This document shows, in pieces, positions 1 to 6,687 of a DNA stretch of 64,000 nt. The translations under genes were made by a program, and so were the position numbers. Every line of letters begins with the position of its first letter. Position 1 is the first letter of the stretch. This stretch comes from Psychroserpens sp. (GTDB taxonomy: Bacteria > Bacteroidota > Bacteroidia > Flavobacteriales > Flavobacteriaceae). A model generated the notes under the pieces. The model was not told where the DNA came from, did not search any database, and worked only from the letters and a program-made list of their open reading frames with translations. The DNA is taken from contig JAEPNY010000002.1 in NCBI GenBank assembly GCA_017643165.1, forward strand, positions 288,402 through 352,401, written 5' to 3'.

Positions 1-855
1 AGTACCAGCAACTTTTTCACCACCACCATTCTTCACGTATTCTGCTATTTTCTGCCAATTAACAGCTGCGATATAGTCTTTATCATTTTGAGAAGCATTA
101 ACTTCCATCAAGGAATTTGCTTCCTCTGTATTATAACTTGTAAAGAAGAACCAGCCGTGAGATTTATTTCGACCAGGATGTGCTAAATCGTAATTGAAGC
201 CTGGCATGTTTAACTGAAATTCTAGGTTCATTCTTCCATTTTCAGCAATACTTACGAACGATAATGGACCTTTGAATTCACCTTTCATTTCATTTATTGC
301 CATATCTCTTTGTGGGTTAGGAACGGCAAATCGAGTACCTGCAACAATGTATTCTGTGTTTTCAGTAACAAAGGAAGAAGCGTGATTACCTGCAGAATTC
401 GGCAATTCTATGATCTCTTCAGTTTCAAAAGTTGCTAAACTAATACGTGCAATTCTTGGTGTATTGTTTTCATTAATAAAAATCCAACGTCCGTCAAGTT
501 CACCATTTGTTTGAGAAATATCAGGATGGTGAGCATCACCCCAAGGAACGAAACCGAAAGAGGTATTTAACATTGGTTTCGTTTCTTCTGAATAACCATA
601 TCCCGAAGTTGGAAATTGTGAGAAAACAGGAATTTCTTTTAATAGTCTTCCACTCGGTAGACCAGCAACAGTGATGTTTCCGCTGTATCCACCAGAGAAA
701 AATGCATAATATTCATCATGTTCTCCTGGAGCGACGTAAACTTTTTCGGCTTTACTCGCATTTAGTGCTCCAGACTTGTCCGAAGTATTATTGCCACAGT
801 TCGTGAAGAATAGAAGCGCAATAATACTTAATACATATTTACTTAGTGTATTCAT
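1..855 (-). CDS. nosZ: Nitrous-oxide reductase NosZ, N-terminal part (cut by window edge)
   Basis: Reduces N2O to N2 in the periplasm, the last step of denitrification. The reading frame starts at an ATG at 855 and is open to the window edge, giving about 285 residues. The N-terminus has a short hydrophobic stretch ending in a Cys (LLFFTNCGNN), so it looks Sec-exported and lipoprotein-like rather than Tat-exported, as in clade II NosZ. The motif WGDAHHPDISQTNGELDGRW near residue 100 matches the NosZ propeller, where the paired His residues bind the CuZ centre. The CuA domain lies outside the window. It is the third gene after the cytochrome c and fasciclin genes on the same strand, so it is probably transcribed from the promoter near 2022. 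Family call is secure; the clade is inferred from the signal peptide type. Confidence 0.93.
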   Translation of the reverse strand, partial: MNTLSKYVLSIIALLFFTNCGNNTSDKSGALNASKAEKVYVAPGEHDEYYAFFSGGYSGNITVAGLPSGRLLKEIPVFSQFPTSGYGYSEETKPMLNTSFGFVPWGDAHHPDISQTNGELDGRWIFINENNTPRIARISLATFETEEIIELPNSAGNHASSFVTENTEYIVAGTRFAVPNPQRDMAINEMKGEFKGPLSFVSIAENGRMNLEFQLNMPGFNYDLAHPGRNKSHGWFFFTSYNTEEANSLMEVNASQNDKDYIAAVNWQKIAEYVKNGGGEKVAGT

Positions 856-880
856 TAGTATAATTTTTTTTATGATTTAA

Positions 881-1465
881 TTAATTTTTAGGTAAAATGA
901 CATCCTCAACAACATGCACCCAACCGTTACTTACATTTACAGTTGCGATTACTTTCGTTCCTCCAACGAAAATGTCCCCGTCTTTCTCAGTTACTGTGAC
1001 ATATTCGCCAGAAGCCATATATAGTTTCCTGTTTTTTGCTGCATTTTTTTTGAGCATATCCACAGGGAAATTACTAGGCGCGACATGATTTGTTAAAATG
1101 AGTGCAAGTTGCCCTTTGTTTTCAGGCTTTAGTAGATCGTTGAGTGTTGTTTCATCAATCTTTGCAAAGGCCGCATTATTCGGTGCAAATACCGTTAATG
1201 GCCCAACGTTTACTAAAGCGTTCTCAACGCCAGCGGCCTGAACCGCGGCGACAAGGGTTGTATGATCTTCAGATTGCATCGCTAATTGCAATGCATTGGG
1301 AGTGCCACCTTCATCCTCAATAAAGGCTTGTCCGGTTTTTTCATTAGATAGTTCCTCAGACGGTGAGTTTTTACTATTCTGATCAGAGGATTTTACTGAG
1401 TTATTACATGCTATGAAGCATATACAGACTAGGAGTGAAAGAATTAATTTTGTTAGTGTTTTCAT
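881..1465 (-). CDS. Fasciclin (FAS1) domain lipoprotein of the nos operon
   Basis: A 194-residue exported protein. Residues 1-20 form a signal peptide ending in a lipobox Cys (CFIACNN), then a low-complexity polar linker to about residue 50, then one FAS1 domain to the C-terminus (motifs TLVAAVQAAG, LTVFAPNNAAFAKI, ILTNHVAP, GWVHVVEDVILP). FAS1 domains generally mediate protein or matrix contacts and have no known catalysis. It lies 25 bp upstream of nosZ and 28 bp downstream of the cytochrome c gene, so the three form one transcription unit. A role in holding or assembling NosZ or its electron donor at the membrane is inference from position only. Confidence 0.9.
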   Translation of the reverse strand: MKTLTKLILSLLVCICFIACNNSVKSSDQNSKNSPSEELSNEKTGQAFIEDEGGTPNALQLAMQSEDHTTLVAAVQAAGVENALVNVGPLTVFAPNNAAFAKIDETTLNDLLKPENKGQLALILTNHVAPSNFPVDMLKKNAAKNRKLYMASGEYVTVTEKDGDIFVGGTKVIATVNVSNGWVHVVEDVILPKN

Positions 1466-1493
1466 TGAAATTAGTTTTTATAAAGTCTAGATT

Positions 1494-1994
1494 CTAAAGT
1501 GTTCTGAAATACTCTAATACAGCGCGAGCATCATTTTCAGATAAATTTTGATTAGCCATAGGTGAACCATTAAATTCAATTAATAGTTCTTTAGCTAAAG
1601 GATCATTTTTAACCATGCCTTCTGGGTCTAAAATCATATTCATAACCCATTCTGGCGTTCGTCTTTCTAATATGCCTTTAGGTGCAGGACCTATGAATTT
1701 TTTGTCAATACGGTGACAAGCAGTACACAAGTTTTTATAAACTTCTGCACCGTGAGCTGCGAGTTCGGAGTCGATCGTTTCGTTTAAGGCAAGAGATTTA
1801 ATAGGACCAACACCTTTGTTTGTTAAGTCAATTTTTTTTGAAGCTGGTGTGCTTTTATCGATGGGTTCTACTTTTGTGACAGGAGCCTCTTTTCTTCCAT
1901 AATTAATAGGTTCCTTTTTCTTTTCTTCTTTGCCAGAGCAACTTAAGATTGTGGTTAGAATGAGTAATAGAAATAACTTTGAAATCAGTTTCAT
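1494..1994 (-). CDS. Monohaem cytochrome c lipoprotein, probable electron donor to NosZ
   Basis: A 166-residue exported cytochrome. The signal peptide ends at a lipobox Cys (TTILSCSGK), followed by a Lys/Glu-rich linker and a class I cytochrome c domain. A single haem site CTACH lies near residue 94, and a Met-containing segment (GSPMANQNLSENDARAVLEYF) near the C-terminus supplies a likely axial ligand. It is the first gene of the minus-strand nos unit, directly downstream of a TAnnTTTG promoter and an Fnr-type palindrome. Clade II nos clusters commonly carry such cytochromes between the quinol oxidase and NosZ, so electron transfer to NosZ is the likely job, inferred from context. Confidence 0.92.
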   Translation of the reverse strand: MKLISKLFLLLILTTILSCSGKEEKKKEPINYGRKEAPVTKVEPIDKSTPASKKIDLTNKGVGPIKSLALNETIDSELAAHGAEVYKNLCTACHRIDKKFIGPAPKGILERRTPEWVMNMILDPEGMVKNDPLAKELLIEFNGSPMANQNLSENDARAVLEYFRTL

Positions 1995-2014
1995 AATTAA
2001 TAGATTTTATGATT

Positions 2015-2022
2015 CAAAAGTA
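2015..2022 (-). promoter_or_regulatory. -7 element (TACTTTTG) of the nos operon
   Basis: Read on the minus strand, the sequence TACTTTTG matches the Bacteroidota sigma-A -7 consensus TAnnTTTG exactly. It lies 20 bp upstream of the ATG of the cytochrome c gene. No clear -33 TTTG precedes it at normal spacing, which fits a promoter that needs an activator. Confidence 0.7.
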
Positions 2023-2044
2023 TTACAGCTACACCTCTAAAAAA

Positions 2045-2058
2045 ATGATATTTATCAT
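2045..2058. promoter_or_regulatory. Fnr-type palindrome ATGAT-N4-ATCAT between the divergent nos and Rrf2 promoters
   Basis: A perfect inverted repeat with 5-bp arms and a 4-bp spacer, the same architecture as the Fnr/DNR box (TTGAT-N4-ATCAA) with only the outermost pair changed. Its centre (2051.5) is 29.5 bp from the first base of the nos -7 element on the minus strand and 30.5 bp from the TATATTTG element of the Rrf2 gene on the plus strand. That placement fits a Crp/Fnr activator contacting polymerase. The binding protein is not identified; the Crp/Fnr gene at 46111 has its own, somewhat different apparent site. Confidence 0.6.
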
Positions 2059-2070
2059 ATTTAAGATAAA
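2051..2070. promoter_or_regulatory. Inverted repeat TTTATC-N8-GATAAA, possible Rrf2 operator
   Basis: A second inverted repeat with perfect 6-bp arms that overlaps the Fnr-type site. Its right half lies just upstream of the Rrf2 gene's -7 element. It is a candidate autoregulatory operator for the Rrf2 protein. It does not match a named Rrf2 consensus that I can recall, so this is inference from symmetry and position. Confidence 0.35.
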
Positions 2071-2081
2071 AATATCTTTTT

Positions 2082-2089
2082 TATATTTG
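2082..2089 (+). promoter_or_regulatory. -7 element (TATATTTG) of the Rrf2 regulator gene
   Basis: TATATTTG matches the Bacteroidota consensus TAnnTTTG exactly and lies 20 bp upstream of the ATG at 2110. Confidence 0.65.
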
Positions 2090-2109
2090 TGAGTAAATAA
2101 TTTGATGTA

Positions 2110-2541
2110 ATGTTTTCTAATACAGTTAAATACGCGATTAAGGCAAGTTTGTATCTTGCCGTTAATTCGTCTGAGGATAATAAATTAGTTATTAAGGATA
2201 TCGCAGCACCGATAAATGTACCTCAAGCATATATTGGTAAAATCTTACAATCGCTTTCGCGTAAGAATTTAATCTCCTCAACAAGAGGTCCGAAAGGAGG
2301 GTTTTATCTAAAAGAGCAGCAATATCAAACAAAAATTATGGATATAGTGGAAGCTGTTGATGGAGAAGAACGTATTAATTCTTGCTTGTTAAGTTTGGAT
2401 AAATGTAATAGCGAAAATCCTTGTTCGCTACATCATTTAGTTTACACTGAGAAAAATGCGATAAATTTGAAATTAAAACAGACGACCCTTGAAGATCTTA
2501 AGAATCATATAATGCAGGGTAAATCCGTATTACCATTATAA
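2110..2541 (+). CDS. Rrf2 family transcriptional regulator (NsrR/IscR-like)
   Basis: A 143-residue winged-helix regulator. The N-terminal HTH (MFSNTVKYAIKASLYLAVN through ISSTRGPKGGFYL) is typical of Rrf2 proteins. Cysteines C92, C99 and C105 (spacing C-x6-C-x5-C) match the Fe-S ligand cluster of NsrR and IscR apart from one extra residue in the first gap, so an Fe-S cofactor sensing NO or redox state is likely. It is transcribed divergently from the nos operon, and the 115-bp gap holds both promoters. Control of nosZ in response to NO or nitrogen oxides is a reasonable inference. The exact ligand cannot be told from sequence, so no gene symbol is given. Confidence 0.92.
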   Translation: MFSNTVKYAIKASLYLAVNSSEDNKLVIKDIAAPINVPQAYIGKILQSLSRKNLISSTRGPKGGFYLKEQQYQTKIMDIVEAVDGEERINSCLLSLDKCNSENPCSLHHLVYTEKNAINLKLKQTTLEDLKNHIMQGKSVLPL

Positions 2542-2609
2542 TGTATGTTTTTAATCTAATAAACAGAAATAGCCGAATCCTTACTCAATAAATACAATCT
2601 TATTAAATC

Positions 2610-3401
2610 ATGGGAAATCATAAGCAACTTCCATCCAGCAAAATTAGTACGACACTCGAATGGGATGACTTGGTGTTACACCAAGACCTCATGGAACAGA
2701 TTAATGAGATTAAAAGTTGGATAAAACATGAACACACGCTGATGAATGATTGGCAACTTGACTCTAAGTTAAAACCAGGTTATCGTGCATTGTTTTATGG
2801 ACCGTCAGGAACGGGTAAAACTTTAACCGCTGCTTTGCTAGGCAAAGAAGCGAATAGGGAAGTGCATCGTATTGACCTTTCCATCTTAAGTACTAGATAC
2901 ATTGGTGAAACCGAAAAAAACCTATCAGAAATCTTTGATATTGCGCAGCAGAATAATTGGATTTTATTTTTTGATGAGGCCGACGCCTTATTTGGAAAGC
3001 GAACCGACGTCAGATCAGCCAATGACAGACACGCAAATCAGGAGGTAAGTTATCTATTACAACGCATAGAAAATTATTCAGGTGTTGTAATTTTAACATC
3101 CAATTTCAGTAATAACATCGATGAGGCATTTACCAGACGATTTCAAGTTTTGATGCGCTTTAGAATGCCATCAAATGCCGAGCGTCATCGACTTTGGACT
3201 AATATTTTTTCTGGTCGTATTCAGTTGCACCCTGATGTTAATTTAAAAGCTATTGCGGATCGCTATGAAGTTACTGGTGGTAATATTATCAATGTACTGC
3301 GTTATGCGGCAATTAAGGCGGCTGAAAGATCTGAACAAATTGTAACAAATGAAGACTTAATTAAAGGAATTAGGAAAGAACTTGTCAAAGAGAAGTTTTA
3401 A
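2610..3401 (+). CDS. Solitary AAA+ ATPase
   Basis: A 263-residue single-domain AAA+ protein. Walker A is GPSGTGKT (residues 64-71, Lys70), Walker B is ILFFDEADALFG (Asp122, Glu123), sensor 1 is the Asn in VVILTSNFSNN, and the arginine-finger region is DEAFTRRFQ. A C-terminal lid follows (VTGGNIINVLRYAAIKAA). It resembles the ATPases of contractile injection systems (Afp15-like) and VAT/FtsH-type AAA modules, but no injection-system or phage genes are nearby and it lacks an N-terminal substrate domain. It lies 68 bp after the Rrf2 gene in the same direction and may be co-transcribed with it. The substrate is unknown. Confidence 0.85.
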   Translation: MGNHKQLPSSKISTTLEWDDLVLHQDLMEQINEIKSWIKHEHTLMNDWQLDSKLKPGYRALFYGPSGTGKTLTAALLGKEANREVHRIDLSILSTRYIGETEKNLSEIFDIAQQNNWILFFDEADALFGKRTDVRSANDRHANQEVSYLLQRIENYSGVVILTSNFSNNIDEAFTRRFQVLMRFRMPSNAERHRLWTNIFSGRIQLHPDVNLKAIADRYEVTGGNIINVLRYAAIKAAERSEQIVTNEDLIKGIRKELVKEKF

Positions 3402-3418
3402 ATATTATATTTTAATTT

Positions 3419-3472
3419 CACGTCGTTACGTGCCTAATAAAAATTAGGAGTCAGCTATTATAATAAAATAGC
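3419..3472. other. Three short hairpins in tandem between the AAA+ gene and the PUL regulator
   Basis: Three perfect small inverted repeats follow the AAA+ stop codon: CACGT-N4-ACGTG (3419-3432), CCTAAT-AAAA-ATTAGG (3433-3448) and GCTATT-N7-AATAGC (3454-3472). None is followed by a strong T-run, so termination is possible but weak. The rest of the 248-bp gap holds the regulator's promoter region. Confidence 0.35.
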
Positions 3473-3500
3473 ATTCATTCTGATTTTTTGAATCCACTAT

Positions 3501-3519
3501 TGTAATTTACCTGTATAGT
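3501..3519 (+). promoter_or_regulatory. TGTA-N7-TGTATAG direct repeat upstream of the PUL regulator
   Basis: TGTAA at 3501 and TGTATAG at 3512 are 11 bp apart, the same phase as the near-identical repeats at 6610 (before susC) and 32952 (before the secreted binding protein). It lies about 130 bp upstream of the preferred regulator start. It is the weakest of the three copies and suggests autoregulation. Confidence 0.4.
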
Positions 3520-3649
3520 AATACTAATTCTTCAAAGACATAGAAAACATAGAGAAATCAAAAACTTATTTCATTAATTGTATAGGTTTTGTATTGTTGG
3601 ATATATATGCTATTTTGTACTTGCAAATGAACAATATGAAAATCACTCT

Positions 3650-6451
3650 ATGACTTCAATAGGTTTTAAATGGCTAATCGCTATAGTATTTATTTTTGGA
3701 CTGCAGTTAAATGCGCAAGAACTTCCACCTGTAGAAGTTTATACGACTAAAGAATACCAAGGCGAAAATCAGAATTGGGCCGTTTGTCAATCCTCTGATC
3801 GATTTATATATGTAGCCAATAATAAAGGTTTACTCGAATTCAACGGAGAATCTTGGCGCCTGTATAACTCACCTCAAGAGACTATTATGCGTTCCGTACA
3901 TGTCATTGAAGATCGCGTTTACACCGGAAGTTATATGGAATTTGGCTATTGGAAACGTGATATCTATGGCAGTCTGAATTATACATCTTTATCTGAAGAA
4001 TTGAACATTCCATTTGTTGAAGATGAAGAAGTTTGGACCATTCTTGAACTTGATGACTGGGTACTTTTTCAGTCCTTAGATCGCATCATAATTTACAACC
4101 CAACAGATTCGACCTATAAGATTGTTGATTCGGAAACTAAATTGACCAAAGCATTTAAAGTAAATGATACTATTTATTTTCAAAGTTTGGGCATTGGACT
4201 CTTCAAAATAGAAGAAGGAGAGGCCTTAATGTTTTTAGATGACCCAATCGTAAAACAAAACACACTTGTGAATCTATATGACCATCAAGGTAAATTCTTA
4301 ATTCAAACTCAAAATGACGGTTTTTATATTTATGAGAATGGCATCATTCCTTGGGATATTAATTCTAACGAATTATTGGGTAACGTAAGTGTGTATAGTA
4401 GTATTCAACTTGATAATAAGGGATTTGCCTTAGGAACGATTTCAAATGGACTAATTTATTTAAAACCTAATGGTGATCTAGATTATCAGATTAATCAGTC
4501 AACAGGTTTAGGGAATAATACTGTATTATCACTTTTTGAAGATATTGATAATAATATTTGGCTCGCCTTAGATAATGGTATAAACTGCGTAAACATGAAT
4601 TCGCCCTTCAGTATTTACAATGATCAAAAAGGAACAATCGGAACAGTTTATACATCGATAGTATATGAAGGTGTTTTGTACCTTGGTACCAATCAAGGAT
4701 TATTCTATAAGGAGCTGAATTCAGGGAACAATTTTAGTTTTATACGCGGTACTCAAGGTCAGGTTTGGTCCTTAGATATAATAAATTCACAACTTTTCTG
4801 TGCGCATAATAATGGAACATTTTTAGTGCTCGGAGATCGTGTTCAGAAGATAACAGATAGTGATGGATCCTGGAAAGTAAAAACGGTATATAATCGCTCA
4901 GATCTTCTTATCGAAGGGACATATAATGGACTTAATATTCTCCAGAAGTCAAATGATCAATGGAAAATTCGTAATAAAGTCGAAGGATTTGATATATCAT
5001 CAAGGTATTTTGAGTTCAATAAAGCAGATGAAATTTTTGTAAGTCATGAATATAAAGGTGTATTCAAGATTAAAGTAGATGACGATTTGAGACGAGTGCT
5101 TGAAGTTCAACAGGAAACCTCCGTATCAAAAGGGTTACATTCTAGTTTATTGAAGTATAATAATGATATACTATACACTTATAAAGATGGTATTTTCCGA
5201 TATGACACCGATAAATTTGTAAGAGATAGTATGTATAGTGTAGTATTTGATAAAGGAACCTACACTTCTGGAAAATTGGTACATATAGAACAAACCAATA
5301 AACTCTGGACGTTTTCAAGTAATGGTATAAGCTATGTCGCTTCAGGCAAATTAAGTAATGAGCCTAAAATCGAGAATATTTCGTTGCCTAATGCTATTCG
5401 AAATAATATGGGTGGCTATGAGAATATTAGTTATATAGATAAACAGCGATATTTGTTTGGCTCTTCATCAGGATACTTAATTATTGATTTAGACAAACTC
5501 AATCATAATTCGTATGCGATCGCTATAAACTCGATTAAAAATACAACAGAAAATAATGATGAGACTTTAATAGAGTTGAATAGCGTAGGTGAGTTTAAAA
5601 ATCAAGATAATGACTTTCAGATAAGTTATAGTGTATCAGAGTTCGATAAGTACATCGAAGCAGAGTACCAATATCAACTGGAAGGTATATATGATACATG
5701 GTCAAATTGGTCTACTACAGCGCAAGAACAATTTAAAAATTTACCTCACGGCGACTATAATTTTAAAGTGCGTGCTAGAATAGGAGATAGTATAAGCGCT
5801 AATATTGCGACGTATAGCTTCTCAATCGCTAAGCCATGGTATATTACAAATGTAATGCTGATTATTTATGCCTTACTAATTATAGCTATAATACTGGCGA
5901 CTCATAATATTTACAAAGGGTATTATCGACGTCAACGTGAAGAATTTCTTAAAACTGCTCAAAGAGAGCTCGAACTAAAAAAACTTGAGAATGAACAACA
6001 GTTAATGGCATTTAAGAATGAAAAACTGCAACAGGATATAGAAGGTAAAAATCGAGAACTTGCAATATCAACCATGAGCTTAATCAAGAAAAATGAATTC
6101 TTGAATACCATTAAGAATCAGCTCAAAGAGGTTCTAAAAACACAAGATATTAATGCTGTTATTAAGGTAATTGATAAAGACCTTAACAATACCGATGATT
6201 GGCGATTTTTCCAAGAAGCTTTCAATAATGCAGATAAGGACTTTCTTAAAAAAGTAAAAGCAAAACATTCAGAGTTAACACCAAACGACTTAAAATTGTG
6301 CGCATACCTCAGACTTAATCTTACATCAAAGGAGATTGCACCATTATTAAATATTTCTCCTAGAAGCGTTGAAGTAAAGCGATATAGGCTTCGAAAAAAA
6401 ATGAACTTACCGCATGAATCTAGCTTAACAAATTATATTTTGGAAATCTAG
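3650..6451 (+). CDS. Membrane-spanning propeller / Y_Y_Y / LuxR-type HTH regulator of the glucan locus
   Basis: A sensor and transcription factor in one chain, about 933 residues from the ATG at 3650. That start puts a clean signal peptide (LIAIVFIFGLQLNAQ) at the N-terminus; the frame is open to 3578 but the extra 24 residues would mask it. The periplasmic half has two-component-regulator-type propeller repeats and a Y_Y_Y domain (YQYQLEGIYDTWSNWSTTAQ). One membrane segment lies near residues 730-755 (NVMLIIYALLIIAIILA), then a coiled coil. The C-terminal HTH of LuxR type contains NLTSKEIAPLLNISPRSVEV and KRYRLRKKM. No kinase or receiver domain is present, so it is not a hybrid two-component system. 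Its position before susC and the shared direct repeats point to induction of this locus by glucan fragments. Confidence 0.9.
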   Translation: MTSIGFKWLIAIVFIFGLQLNAQELPPVEVYTTKEYQGENQNWAVCQSSDRFIYVANNKGLLEFNGESWRLYNSPQETIMRSVHVIEDRVYTGSYMEFGYWKRDIYGSLNYTSLSEELNIPFVEDEEVWTILELDDWVLFQSLDRIIIYNPTDSTYKIVDSETKLTKAFKVNDTIYFQSLGIGLFKIEEGEALMFLDDPIVKQNTLVNLYDHQGKFLIQTQNDGFYIYENGIIPWDINSNELLGNVSVYSSIQLDNKGFALGTISNGLIYLKPNGDLDYQINQSTGLGNNTVLSLFEDIDNNIWLALDNGINCVNMNSPFSIYNDQKGTIGTVYTSIVYEGVLYLGTNQGLFYKELNSGNNFSFIRGTQGQVWSLDIINSQLFCAHNNGTFLVLGDRVQKITDSDGSWKVKTVYNRSDLLIEGTYNGLNILQKSNDQWKIRNKVEGFDISSRYFEFNKADEIFVSHEYKGVFKIKVDDDLRRVLEVQQETSVSKGLHSSLLKYNNDILYTYKDGIFRYDTDKFVRDSMYSVVFDKGTYTSGKLVHIEQTNKLWTFSSNGISYVASGKLSNEPKIENISLPNAIRNNMGGYENISYIDKQRYLFGSSSGYLIIDLDKLNHNSYAIAINSIKNTTENNDETLIELNSVGEFKNQDNDFQISYSVSEFDKYIEAEYQYQLEGIYDTWSNWSTTAQEQFKNLPHGDYNFKVRARIGDSISANIATYSFSIAKPWYITNVMLIIYALLIIAIILATHNIYKGYYRRQREEFLKTAQRELELKKLENEQQLMAFKNEKLQQDIEGKNRELAISTMSLIKKNEFLNTIKNQLKEVLKTQDINAVIKVIDKDLNNTDDWRFFQEAFNNADKDFLKKVKAKHSELTPNDLKLCAYLRLNLTSKEIAPLLNISPRSVEVKRYRLRKKMNLPHESSLTNYILEI

Positions 6452-6484
6452 GAGCTATACATTTACATTATTACCTACAACATT

Positions 6485-6494
6485 ACCTATACAA
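6485..6494 (-). promoter_or_regulatory. Distal, reversed TTGTATAGG box upstream of susC
   Basis: Read on the minus strand the sequence is TTGTATAGGT, the core of the repeat found nearer susC. A degenerate second copy (TTGTAGGTAA) follows 12 bp away. It lies about 200 bp upstream of the susC start. A similar single box lies about 190 bp upstream of the gene at 33040. Confidence 0.35.
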
Positions 6495-6512
6495 TAGATG
6501 GTTTTTATATAC

Positions 6513-6524
6513 TACAACGTTGTA
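6513..6524. promoter_or_regulatory. Perfect palindrome TACAACGTTGTA, LacI-like operator candidate
   Basis: A 12-bp perfect palindrome with a central CG step, the usual symmetry of LacI-family operators. It lies about 165 bp upstream of the susC start. A LacI-family gene is present at 36762. The link is inference; no second copy of this exact palindrome was noticed in an intergenic region. Confidence 0.35.
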
Positions 6525-6609
6525 AATTGTTCATCAAGATATTGCGAAGTTGTTCATTTTCAAGGCTCTTAATTGCTAATTTGACAAAAACACACCCTGT
6601 TTTTTATGA

Positions 6610-6628
6610 TGTATGTTTTTTGTATAGG
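6610..6628 (+). promoter_or_regulatory. TGTAT-N6-TGTATAGG direct repeat, activator site for susC
   Basis: Two TGTAT copies start at 6610 and 6621, an 11-bp helical-turn spacing. This 19-bp stretch matches the stretch at 32952-32970 at 17 of 19 positions. It ends 59 bp upstream of the preferred susC start, a suitable place for an activator such as the LuxR-type regulator just upstream. Confidence 0.55.
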
Positions 6629-6687
6629 GGAAACTTAAGGATTCCTTAACAAAATATTATAAGTTGCATGTTATAACTAACACAATT

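Noticed and set aside
2610-3401. AAA+ gene as part of a contractile injection system or phage defence island
   Set aside because: No sheath, tube, baseplate, nuclease or toxin gene lies on either side; the neighbours are nos genes and a glycan locus.
3578-3649. Upstream extension of the PUL regulator frame
   Set aside because: The start at 3650 gives a normal signal peptide directly at the N-terminus; the extra 24 residues would not.
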